NCBI GenBank assembly: GCA_030432015.1
Contig: JAUIHJ010000066.1
Location: 1-17,115 of the forward strand
DNA length: 17,115 bases
Origin: a bacterium
GTDB lineage: Bacteria; Planctomycetota; Planctomycetia; Pirellulales; Pirellulaceae
Direction of reading: 5' to 3'
Shown: one piece after another, positions 1 through 7,138 of the stretch
Numbering within the stretch: position 1 is the first letter of the stretch
Layout of the letters: every line of letters begins with the position of its first letter
Position numbers and translations under genes: made by a program
The notes under the pieces: model-generated
The model's input: the letters and a program-made list of their open reading frames with translations, nothing else
What the model was told of the DNA's origin: nothing
Databases searched by the model: none

Positions 1-48
1 GCCGAATTCCTCGCCGAACGCGTTCTCGACGTCAATTGCCAGCAATAA
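1..48 (+). CDS. C-terminal end of an upstream gene (partial)
   Basis: Frame 1 is open from the window edge and ends at a TAA at 46-48, giving the tail AEFLAERVLDVNCQQ. It ends 12 bases before the sigma factor start, on the same strand, so the two may be co-transcribed. Fifteen residues are too few to name a family, and it could be a chance open frame. The call rests only on frame, position and a plausible amphipathic composition. Confidence 0.4.
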   Translation, partial: AEFLAERVLDVNCQQ

Positions 49-60
49 AAGGCTTTCAAG

Positions 61-687
61 ATGGTCCGATTTACGAAGTCCTCGACGGTCGACAACGCAC
101 TATCGGATCCAGATGTGCAGTTGATGTTGAAAGTTCGCGCAGGCGACGACGCAGCTTTTGACGAGCTTTATCGACGGTATGTCGGTCGCGTCCAGGGCTT
201 GATCACCTATTTGATGGGTAGCCAGCAATCGACCGAAGACCTGACGCAAGAGGTTTTTCTCCGCGTCTATCGAGCACGGCGGAACTATGTTGTCGGCGCC
301 AAGTTTTCGACATGGCTGTACACAATCGTGAACAATGTCGTCCTTAATGCCCGCCGTTCATTGGGGCGACGTCGGGAAGTCAACCTGGCGTTTGAAGATC
401 AGCAGGCGGCCTATCTTGAGAGTCTCTGCCCGAATGTGGATGTCGAGTCCCCCGTGCAGCGTGCCGAATTGATGGAAATGCGTCATTTGGTCCATACGTG
501 CGTCGGCCGGCTCGGTGAACGCCAGCGCATGGCGGTTTCGTTGTGCGATCTCGCTGGCATGTCCTATGCCGACGTGGCGGACCGAATGGGCACGACCCCC
601 GACGCTGCCAAGTCGTTGATTCATCGCGGGCGGAGCAGTCTCCGCGACTCGCTTGAGCCACATCGTCGTGCTGGTAACGTCCTGTGA
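61..687 (+). CDS. ECF-type RNA polymerase sigma factor (RpoE-like)
   Basis: A 208-residue group 4 sigma factor that directs RNA polymerase to a specific promoter set. Region 2 spans about residues 33-100 (FDELYRRY, then STEDLTQEVFLRVYRARR and FSTWLYTIVNNVVLNARR, the usual -10 recognition helices). Region 4 spans about 140-197 (LGERQRMAVSLCDLAGMSY, then a helix-turn-helix ending AAKSLIHRGRSSLR). Region 3 is absent, as expected for ECF factors. The ATG at 61 is supported by AAAAGG at 47-52. No anti-sigma gene follows: the next gene begins 355 bases downstream and is a secreted protease. The partner may be encoded upstream of the window, or control may be at the level of transcription. The family is clear; its signal and regulon are unknown. 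Confidence 0.93.
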   Translation: MVRFTKSSTVDNALSDPDVQLMLKVRAGDDAAFDELYRRYVGRVQGLITYLMGSQQSTEDLTQEVFLRVYRARRNYVVGAKFSTWLYTIVNNVVLNARRSLGRRREVNLAFEDQQAAYLESLCPNVDVESPVQRAELMEMRHLVHTCVGRLGERQRMAVSLCDLAGMSYADVADRMGTTPDAAKSLIHRGRSSLRDSLEPHRRAGNVL

Positions 688-922
688 ACCGCGGAGCTGG
701 CGCAATCGATGGCAGTCGCAAAACCCGGAGACGTGTGATTTTTTGCCGAAATGGGCGTCCTGGCCGAGGCTGCTGACGTTGTCGAGTGCTTCGCCGCGAC
801 CGTTAGGTCGGGCGACCGCAACGTAGCGGTGCGGCATGGCTTGGCTTGGCAAGCTGCAATTCGCCTCATCCAGATTCGCCCGCCGGGTGGACGAATAATC
901 CCGGGTTCGAGGTATTCGGAGA

Positions 923-951
923 CTGACTTTTGCGCGGTTTCGGTGTAAAAA
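923..951 (+). promoter_or_regulatory. Candidate housekeeping promoter for the protease operon
   Basis: CTGACT at 923-928 (4 of 6 matches to TTGACA) and TAAAAA at 946-951 (4 of 6 to TATAAT) are separated by exactly 17 bases. It would start transcription about 85 bases before the protease ATG. Matches of this strength occur by chance, so this is a weak call. Confidence 0.3.
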
Positions 952-962
952 GATATGAGGTG

Positions 963-998
963 AAAATCGACCATGGCGATTCCGTCCGGTCGAATTTT
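963..998. repeat. Inverted repeat upstream of the protease operon
   Basis: AAAATCGACC (963-972) and GGTCGAATTTT (988-998) form a stem of six perfect pairs plus an A/T extension with one bulge, around a 15-base loop. It lies just downstream of the candidate promoter and 45 bases before the protease start. It could be an operator or a leader hairpin; function is inferred only from position. Confidence 0.3.
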
Positions 999-1042
999 GC
1001 TTCTTGTCTCGATCATTCCACGTCATTCATGGGAAGTGGTCC

Positions 1043-2947
1043 ATGCTTGCAATGCCTCGTGTTCGCTGGTTAGGTATGGGAGCGGTTATCTTGGCGACGG
1101 TCCTGGTCGGGGTCGCCGACGAGAACGACGTCTTAACTGCGTTTGTGCGGCTGACACCGAAGACCGCCGAGTTACCCGAAATGGAAGCGACCATGCGTCG
1201 CATCGCGGACCAGGTGGTGCCGTGTACCGTCGGCATTCAAGTTGGCCACAACGTTGAAGGGAGCGGTGTGGTCATCAGCGAGAATGGCTACATCCTGACC
1301 GCGGCACATGTCATTGGCCGCCCCGGCCGCACGGTTACCATTCGATTTCCCGATGGGACGCGCGTCCCCGCCAAGACGCTGGGGATTCACACCGAGGCAG
1401 ACGGCGGCTTGGTTAAGATTACTACCGACGGCAAGTGGCCGTTTGCGCCGTTGGTAACGCATGAGGACTTTCCCAAACCTGGCGACTGGTGTCTGGCGAC
1501 CGGGCATCCCGGTGGGTTTCAAGACGATCGCACGCCGCCGCTCCGCGTAGGCCGGATCATCGATGTCGCCAGGAATACCTTGCGTTCGGATTGCACGATT
1601 ACCGGCGGTGACTCCGGCGGCCCGCTGTTTGACATGCACGGGCGGGTGATCGGGATCCATAGCCGGATCTCTGAAGAATCGACGGTCAATCTTCACGGCC
1701 CGGTATTGGCCTACGTCGAAGCCTGGAAGCACCTGAAGGCTGGTGAGGTCTATCCGCCGCTGCCGCCGAGCCGCTTTTTCGAGAACTTTGACCGTGATCA
1801 CGACGGTAAGGTCACACGTGCGGAACTTCCCGCAGGTGATGTTCTGAGCATGTACGATCGACTTCTGAAGACGTATCAACTCGACGCTGAGAAATCCTAC
1901 GATGTTGAAGAACTGACGAAGATCGTCGGTTGGCAGCGGGTGCCACAACGATTGGCACTTGAACCCTATCGCCCAGACGATAGCGACGATGCGCTCGACG
2001 CAGAGCAGTACGTCCGCGGCAAAGCGGTCTTGCATGCCTTCCAGCCGATTGTGGCCACCGCCGCGCGAAGCACCGTGCAAGTCCTGTGCGACGGCCAACC
2101 GCAGGCATTGGGCGTGGTGGTCGACCCGGCAGGTTTGGTCGTCACCAAGGCAAGTCGTTTGCAGGGCGTTCTGACCTGTCGCATCCATGGCGGCAAGACA
2201 GTCGCTGCCAAGATGACCAAATCCGATGCGGAGAACGACTTGGCGTTGCTCACGCTGGAGGCTGAGGGCCTTGAGCCGGTCGTTTGGTCAACCGACGCGT
2301 TGCGTCCCGGTCAATGGCTTGCCACGCCGGATGCCGCCGGAACCGCCATCAGCGTGGGGGTGGTCAGCGTTGCCCAACGGAGAATCGCCGGCACTTCGGG
2401 TGTGCTCGGCGTCAAGATCCGTTCGCCCGAGGGGATGCCAACTGTCGAGGCCGTGATGAGCGGCAGCGGCGCCAAGCGAGCTGGGATGCTGACCGACGAT
2501 GTGATCGCCTCGATCATGGACCAGCCGGTTCGAAGCCTGGCGGAGCTTCAGAAGGCAGTCGGGGAGCACCGCCCAGGCGAAGTCCTGAATGCGACGATCA
2601 TACGGGATGGCGAAACGATGCAACTGGAGGTTCGTCTGGGTATGCCCGATGACGTCTTCCAAGACTTGATGCCATTTCGTTTCCGCGGCAGCCAGGGGCT
2701 CAACGGTCCCCTGAATCAGCGGAGGGATGATTTTCCGGTTGCGATTCAGCACGATTCGGTGTTGTTGCCCAGGCATTGCGGGGGTCCCATTGTCAACGTC
2801 GCCGGCGAAGTTGTCGGCATCAACGTGGCACGCGCGGATCGAACCGTCTCGTACGCATTGCCGAGCGACACCGTGAGGGCGTTGGTCGAAAAGACGCTCC
2901 AGCGTCCGGTCGCGACCGCAGCCACGTCAGTGATCGCCACCGAGTGA
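1043..2947 (+). CDS. Exported tandem trypsin-like (S1C/Do-like) protease with EF-hand and PDZ
   Basis: A 634-residue exported protein. Residues 1-25 form a signal peptide (MLAMPRVRWLGMGAVIL then a hydrophobic core, likely cut after GVA). Domain 1 (about 60-235) is a trypsin-like fold with an intact triad: His89 in LTAAHVIG, Asp120 in EADGGLVKI, Ser191 in GGDSGGPLFD. A canonical EF-hand loop (Asp250 to Glu261, DRDHDGKVTRAE) follows. Domain 2 (about 335-620) repeats the protease fold, but His is replaced by Ser371 and Ser by Cys579 (RHCGGPI), with Asp399 kept. A PDZ domain (about 452-533) is inserted between the Asp and Cys parts. Domain 1 should be active and domain 2 probably a pseudoprotease or scaffold. 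The frame opens earlier at a TTG (1004), but the ATG at 1043 fits the signal peptide and a GGGAAG at 1031-1036. It heads a three-gene run. Confidence 0.9.
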   Translation: MLAMPRVRWLGMGAVILATVLVGVADENDVLTAFVRLTPKTAELPEMEATMRRIADQVVPCTVGIQVGHNVEGSGVVISENGYILTAAHVIGRPGRTVTIRFPDGTRVPAKTLGIHTEADGGLVKITTDGKWPFAPLVTHEDFPKPGDWCLATGHPGGFQDDRTPPLRVGRIIDVARNTLRSDCTITGGDSGGPLFDMHGRVIGIHSRISEESTVNLHGPVLAYVEAWKHLKAGEVYPPLPPSRFFENFDRDHDGKVTRAELPAGDVLSMYDRLLKTYQLDAEKSYDVEELTKIVGWQRVPQRLALEPYRPDDSDDALDAEQYVRGKAVLHAFQPIVATAARSTVQVLCDGQPQALGVVVDPAGLVVTKASRLQGVLTCRIHGGKTVAAKMTKSDAENDLALLTLEAEGLEPVVWSTDALRPGQWLATPDAAGTAISVGVVSVAQRRIAGTSGVLGVKIRSPEGMPTVEAVMSGSGAKRAGMLTDDVIASIMDQPVRSLAELQKAVGEHRPGEVLNATIIRDGETMQLEVRLGMPDDVFQDLMPFRFRGSQGLNGPLNQRRDDFPVAIQHDSVLLPRHCGGPIVNVAGEVVGINVARADRTVSYALPSDTVRALVEKTLQRPVATAATSVIATE

Positions 2948-2967
2948 AGCACCAGGAGGATGACCAG

Positions 2968-3678
2968 ATGAGATCACGTGTCCGATTTGTTTGCTTCTGT
3001 GGACTGCTGTCGCTGACGCTGACTTGCCAGGCGCAGCCGACGCGGGGTGAGGTTGGCAGTCGCGCGCGGTCGTCGCGTGATACGCTGCTCAGGTTGTTGG
3101 ACATGCTGCCGGTGCGCAATGAGATTGGACTTCGGCCGCTGCAGATCGAGATGCTTGATGACCTGCAAGCCGATTTGGCGGAGCAGCGTCGGGCCGTCCA
3201 CGCCGGCGCCGGAAGGCTGGAGATTCCCGATCAGCAACGAAGTCCCGAGGCCATCGACGAGGCAACCCGTCAGCGGCTGGAGGCCATGCGGACTGCCATT
3301 CAAAGAACTCGGCAGCAGAGCGAACAATTGATTGCCGTCATCTTGGACAGCCAACAAGCCAAACGCATCGAGGAACTTCGCTTGCAAGACGAAGGGACCC
3401 GCGCCCTCGATCGCCAAGAGCTGCGAGATCAACTAAACGTTACCGACGAACAATTCCGGGAGATTCAAGAGCTACGCTTGGCAGCGTTGAATCGATCCAG
3501 ATCGCCAGGACGGCGGCAACGCGACCTGGATCGGCGAGTGCTCGAGTTGCTGACAGCCGAGCAGCAGCGGAAGTTTATCGAGTTGCAGGGCGAGCCGTTC
3601 GAGTTCCCCTTGCGAGCCGATTTGGGGGGGCTCCGAGCTCCACAGGAAAACAACCGACGGCGTCGGCCGGGGAACTAA
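2968..3678 (+). CDS. Small exported helical protein (LTxxQ/Spy-like character)
   Basis: A 236-residue protein with a signal peptide (MRSRVRFVCFCGLLSLTLTC, likely cut after CQA). The rest is highly charged, Gln/Arg-rich and almost entirely helical. It carries motifs such as NVTDEQFREIQELRL and LTAEQQRKFIELQGEPF, which resemble the LTxxQ repeats of Spy/CpxP periplasmic proteins and recur in uncharacterised planctomycete proteins. The C-terminus is Arg-rich. The start is well fixed: ATG at 2968 follows AGGAGG (2954-2959) by 8 bases; reading the frame further upstream would overlap the protease gene. It begins 20 bases after the protease stop and ends 5 bases before the sulfatase, so the three are very likely one operon. 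A chaperone-like or substrate/adaptor role for the protease is possible but is inference. Confidence 0.82.
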   Translation: MRSRVRFVCFCGLLSLTLTCQAQPTRGEVGSRARSSRDTLLRLLDMLPVRNEIGLRPLQIEMLDDLQADLAEQRRAVHAGAGRLEIPDQQRSPEAIDEATRQRLEAMRTAIQRTRQQSEQLIAVILDSQQAKRIEELRLQDEGTRALDRQELRDQLNVTDEQFREIQELRLAALNRSRSPGRRQRDLDRRVLELLTAEQQRKFIELQGEPFEFPLRADLGGLRAPQENNRRRRPGN

Positions 3679-3683
3679 AGCAC

Positions 3684-5243
3684 ATGAAGTGGGATTCGAT
3701 CCTCGCCGGCCTGGCCGTGTTGTTGACTGGTTCCCTGTTCGCTGAACCGAACTCTGAAGCGGCTGAGCGGCCCAACGTGGTCGTGATCATGGTCGACGAC
3801 ATGGGGTTTTCGGATCTTGGTTGTTATGGCGGTGAGATCAAGACGCCGAACCTGGATCGGTTGGCCGCGGGCGGGTTGCGCTTCACCGAATTCTACAATT
3901 GCGCAAAGTGTGAAACGACACGCGCCACGCTGCTCAGTGGTCGCTACCATACCGAAGTTGGTGTTGGCAAACTGCAAAACTGTGTGACACTTGCCGAGGC
4001 GATGCGCGCCGCGGGATACACGACGCTGATGGCTGGCAAGTGGCACCTGACCAGTTCACCGTGCCAGCGGGGATTCGATCGTTATTTCGGACACCTTAGC
4101 GGGGCCACGAATTTTTTTACCGGCGACGACACCTTTCGCCTCGACGATGAGCCGTTTCAGGTACCCGATCAAGGCTTCTACACCACCGACGCGAATACCG
4201 ATTACGCCGTCGAATTCCTGAATCAGGCGTCGCCTGACAAGCCGTTTCTGCTGTATGTCGCCTACAACGCCCCCCATTATCCGTTGCAAGCCCCGCGCGA
4301 AGAAGTCGAAAAATACCGCGGAAAGTACCTGGGCGGGTGGGATCAGCTGCGCCAGTCACGGTACGCACGGATGAAGACGCTGGGCCTGTTGAAGCACGAC
4401 TACGAACCGGCGCCCCGGCCGGCAGATGTTCCCGCCTGGTCGACCCTTAGCGACGAGCAGAAGCAGCGGGAGGATCTGCTGATGGCCACTTACGCCGGCA
4501 TGATTGATCGCGTTGACCAGAACATTGGACGGCTGGTCAAGCAACTGCAGGAACTCGATCGGTGGGACAACACGTTGGTGCTGTTCCTCAGTGACAACGG
4601 TGCCTGTCCTTTCCAACGAACCAAGCAGCAGACGCTGGACAATGAGCTCATGCCCTGGGACGCCGCGTCCTTTTGGACCTACGACAAAGGTTGGGCGCAT
4701 GCCTGCAACACGCCGTTTCGTGAATACAAGCAGAATCAGCATGAAGGCGGTATCTCGACGCCGTTGATTGCCCACTGGCCTGCCGGCATCAAGGACGCGG
4801 GGACGATCACCGCGCAACCGGGACACCTGGTCGATATCATGGCCACCTGCCTCGACCTGGCAGGGGAGACTTACCCACAAGATTATCAAGGGAAAGCGGT
4901 CGGCCCGCCGCGCGGCACCAGCCTGGCCGCCATCTTCGCTGGCCAACGTCGCCCGCAACCGGACATCGCATTTACCTTCTATGGAAAGAACAACGCGCTG
5001 CGAGTCGGTAACTGGAAGCTGGTCAATCTCGACTATGGTGGCTGGGAGCTATATGACCTGGATCAGGATCGCGCTGAATTGCACAATCTGGCCGACCAGA
5101 ACCCGGCTCAACTGGCGAAGATGAAGCAGCGGTGGGCCGAGGCGGAACACGAATATGGATTGAAAAAGGGCACCCGCCAGAAAAAGAAACAAGGCCGCAA
5201 CACCGACAAGGACCAGTTGGAGAGTCGCAGTCGACCGAATTAA
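3684..5243 (+). CDS. Secreted sulfatase 1 with non-canonical CETTR active-site motif
   Basis: A 519-residue sulfatase of the alkaline-phosphatase superfamily (COG3119, AslA/arylsulfatase type). It would hydrolyse sulfate esters, probably on polysaccharide, outside the cytoplasm. A signal peptide covers about 1-27 (ILAGLAVLLTGSLFA core). Metal ligands are visible: Asp38-Asp39 in VVVIMVDDMGFSDLG, later FLSDNGACPF, and KWHLTSS. The nucleophile is Cys76 in AKCETTRATLLSGR, so the signature is CxTxR rather than the usual CxPxR or CxAxR read by formylglycine-forming enzymes. The C-terminus is a Lys/Arg-rich tail. It lies 5 bases after the preceding gene, with GGGGAA (3669-3674) as ribosome site, and is the last gene of the operon. 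The substrate cannot be told from sequence. Confidence 0.93.
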   Translation: MKWDSILAGLAVLLTGSLFAEPNSEAAERPNVVVIMVDDMGFSDLGCYGGEIKTPNLDRLAAGGLRFTEFYNCAKCETTRATLLSGRYHTEVGVGKLQNCVTLAEAMRAAGYTTLMAGKWHLTSSPCQRGFDRYFGHLSGATNFFTGDDTFRLDDEPFQVPDQGFYTTDANTDYAVEFLNQASPDKPFLLYVAYNAPHYPLQAPREEVEKYRGKYLGGWDQLRQSRYARMKTLGLLKHDYEPAPRPADVPAWSTLSDEQKQREDLLMATYAGMIDRVDQNIGRLVKQLQELDRWDNTLVLFLSDNGACPFQRTKQQTLDNELMPWDAASFWTYDKGWAHACNTPFREYKQNQHEGGISTPLIAHWPAGIKDAGTITAQPGHLVDIMATCLDLAGETYPQDYQGKAVGPPRGTSLAAIFAGQRRPQPDIAFTFYGKNNALRVGNWKLVNLDYGGWELYDLDQDRAELHNLADQNPAQLAKMKQRWAEAEHEYGLKKGTRQKKKQGRNTDKDQLESRSRPN

Positions 5244-5291
5244 TGCGGGCTTGCGTTGTGCGTGGATCGGTTGCAGGCTCGAAATGATTCG

Positions 5292-5314
5292 GCCAGAGGC
5301 GGCCCCGGTCTGGC
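5292..5314. terminator. Possible hairpin between convergent genes
   Basis: GCCAGA (5292-5297) pairs perfectly with TCTGGC (5309-5314) around an 11-base GC-rich loop. It lies in the 94-base gap where sulfatase 1 (plus) and sulfatase 2 (minus) converge. No clear T-run follows on either strand, so a factor-independent terminator is uncertain. Confidence 0.28.
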
Positions 5315-5337
5315 GGCGGCATCATCCATCGCAATCT

Positions 5338-6891
5338 TTAGTTGCGCAACGGCACGCTGCGTCCGGAAGCCTTCGATTCCGCCAGGATCGCTTCGAGCTC
5401 GGCAACAATCTGTGGCTTGGCGAAGTAGAGATTCTGTGTTTCGCCAGGGTCTGTTGCCAGGTCGTACAGTTGCCCCGGTGCACCGGGCGCCGTCTCAGGG
5501 AGTTGATACTCTTGCAGCAGGCGGTGATTCTCATAGCGGTTGCCGCCCGATCCCTGGTGCGCCAAGTATTTCCAGTTGCCTCGACGAATCGCCAGATAAC
5601 GCGCGCCTCCAAATCCCTGTTGCAGCACATACGGACGAATGGGCGCGTCGGCCTCGCCGAGCAACACGGGAAGGAGATTGAAGCTGTCTTCGGCCGCGTT
5701 GTTGGGCAGCGGTGTGTCGGTTATCGCGGCAATCGTGGCCATCACGTCCGTCAATGAAGTGATTTGATCCGAGGTTGTGCCTGGTGAGACATGGCCCGGC
5801 CAGCGGACAATCAGGGGGACCCGATGACCACCCTCCCAGTTGTCCCGTTTGACTCCCCGCCATGGCCTGGCACCATCGTGCTGGTGGTCATGTCGCATGT
5901 GGTACACGGTGGGGACTTCCGGTCCGTTGTCACTGGAGAAGATGATGACCGTGTTGTCCGCGACTCCCAATTGGTCGAGCTTGCTCACCAATTCTCCAAC
6001 CACATAATCCAGTTCGAAAATGAAATCACCGTGCGGTCCCGACGTCGTCTTGCCCTTGAACTTCCGGCCGGGAAACGACGGCAAATGAACTGCCTGCGTC
6101 GAATGAAACAGAAAGAACGGCTCATCCGGTGTCTTGCCGACGTGGTTGGTCAGAAACGTCAAGCTCTTGCGGAGAAACGTCATATCGACTTCTTCCAGAT
6201 CGAAGTCGGGCGCGACCATTCCGGGCCGATTGTCGTTCGCGTAGGGGTGCTTGGGCAGCGGTCCGCGATCCAACTGCATCGTGGGCGGGTTGGGGATCGT
6301 ATTTCCGTCAATAAAGGCGTACAGCCAGTCGGTGGTCGGACAACAGGCGGTGCCAAAAAAGTGATCGAAGCCACAGTCCAGCGGCCCGCCGGTAAGGGGA
6401 CGCGAATAATCGATGCGCCGAACCGCCTCCAGGCCCCCCTGGTGAATCGGCTGGCCCTGGTCGTCGTAGAACGTCAGGCCGACATGCCATTTGCCGAAAC
6501 ATGCGGTGGTATAGCCGGCGGCTTGCAACATCTTTGGCAGGGTCAGCCGATCAGGCGCGATCAGCGACGGTCCGCCCGCGCCCGTGAAGACCGTGCCGCC
6601 ACGAGGAATGCGAAACGCCATCTGGCCGGTCATCAAGCTGTAACGCGTAGGTGTGCAGACGGTGCAAGGGCTGTGGGCATCCGTAAACCGCATCCCTTCC
6701 CGAGCCAGTCGATCCAGATTAGGCGTCGCGATCAACGACGCGTCGTTGTAGCAGCCAAGGTCACCGTAACCTAAGTCGTCCGCCAGAATCACAATGATGT
6801 TGGGCTGGCCTTCGAGTGCCGTTGCATGGGGCGCGGCCCAGGTTGCCGCTACGAAGAGAAAGGCCAGCGCTACGCGGGGATGTTTGGTCAT
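5338..6891 (-). CDS. Secreted sulfatase 2 with canonical CTPTR motif
   Basis: A 517-residue arylsulfatase-family protein. A signal peptide covers about 1-26 (VALAFLFVAATWAAPHATA). Metal-binding Asp38-Asp39 lie in IIVILADDLGYGDLG, the nucleophile is Cys79 in CTPTRYSLMTG (canonical CxPxR, expected to become formylglycine), and KWHVGL and FSSDNGPEVP follow in the usual order. The start at 6891 gives a proper signal peptide; the frame is open 31 codons further up but that stretch looks non-coding. No strong Shine-Dalgarno is visible. A small palindrome (ATCAATTGAT, 6923-6932) and a MITE-like element (6989-7137) lie upstream. It is the last gene of a minus-strand run after ferrochelatase and the propeller protein, but the 247-base gap suggests its own promoter. 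Confidence 0.94.
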   Translation of the reverse strand: MTKHPRVALAFLFVAATWAAPHATALEGQPNIIVILADDLGYGDLGCYNDASLIATPNLDRLAREGMRFTDAHSPCTVCTPTRYSLMTGQMAFRIPRGGTVFTGAGGPSLIAPDRLTLPKMLQAAGYTTACFGKWHVGLTFYDDQGQPIHQGGLEAVRRIDYSRPLTGGPLDCGFDHFFGTACCPTTDWLYAFIDGNTIPNPPTMQLDRGPLPKHPYANDNRPGMVAPDFDLEEVDMTFLRKSLTFLTNHVGKTPDEPFFLFHSTQAVHLPSFPGRKFKGKTTSGPHGDFIFELDYVVGELVSKLDQLGVADNTVIIFSSDNGPEVPTVYHMRHDHQHDGARPWRGVKRDNWEGGHRVPLIVRWPGHVSPGTTSDQITSLTDVMATIAAITDTPLPNNAAEDSFNLLPVLLGEADAPIRPYVLQQGFGGARYLAIRRGNWKYLAHQGSGGNRYENHRLLQEYQLPETAPGAPGQLYDLATDPGETQNLYFAKPQIVAELEAILAESKASGRSVPLRN

Positions 6892-6988
6892 GGATCGACT
6901 CGTGTGGGATGGTTGCCAGTTGATCAATTGATGCGAGCTTACGTAGCCAGGCGGGCCAACTTGGCACGATCGGCAATCACGCATCCGC

Positions 6989-7137
6989 TAAATGACCGAT
7001 CGCGATTCTGCGGCGCATACCGCGTCAGCGGGACAGGCACCTTTTTCGCCGACAGGCGGTTTTTCCGCAGTTGAATCGAATGGGCGGCGAAAATCGAGCC
7101 GGTCCCGGATTGTCACCGAATTGCACTCGGTCATTTA
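6989..7137 (-). mobile_element. MITE-like element, copy 1 (TIRs, TA target duplication)
   Basis: A non-coding element of about 145 bases (6991-7135) bounded by TA dinucleotides (6989-6990 and 7136-7137). Its ends are inverted repeats: with the flanks, CTAAATGACCGA (6988-6999) matches TCGGTCATTTAG (7127-7138) perfectly, and the match continues imperfectly to about 19 of 23 positions. The reverse complement aligns over its whole length with 15037-15184 at about 84% identity with one gap. Terminal inverted repeats, small size, no gene and TA duplication are typical of MITEs moved by IS630/Tc1-mariner-type transposases. The C-TA...TA-G flanks fit the CTAG preference known for IS630. No transposase is in the window. 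It abuts the TAA stop of the propeller gene. Orientation is given to match copy 2 as plus. Confidence 0.82.
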
Positions 7138-7138
7138 G

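Larger units (their letters stand above)
688..1042. other. Intergenic stretch with no convincing gene
   Basis: There are 355 bases between the sigma factor and the protease. Short open frames here (such as one at 751-948) have no recognisable domain, no clear ribosome site and unusual composition, so I do not call them genes. The stretch holds a candidate promoter (923-951) and an inverted repeat (963-998), described separately. Nothing resembling a tRNA or riboswitch was seen. Confidence 0.6.

Noticed and set aside
751..948. Possible small gene of 65 codons after the first sigma factor, perhaps an anti-sigma
   Set aside because: No zinc motif, no membrane helix and no ribosome site; composition is not protein-like.
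1004..1042. TTG start 13 codons upstream for the protease
   Set aside because: The added residues would precede and disturb a normal signal peptide; ATG 1043 has a GGGAAG site at proper distance.
1172..2188. Long minus-strand open frame (338 codons) opposite the protease
   Set aside because: It overlaps a gene with an intact catalytic triad and EF-hand; the translation has no motif and looks like a reverse-frame shadow.
5791..6774. Long plus-strand open frame (327 codons) opposite sulfatase 2
   Set aside because: It is antisense to a clear sulfatase with signature motifs, has no recognisable domain, and is explained by GC-rich codon use on the other strand.
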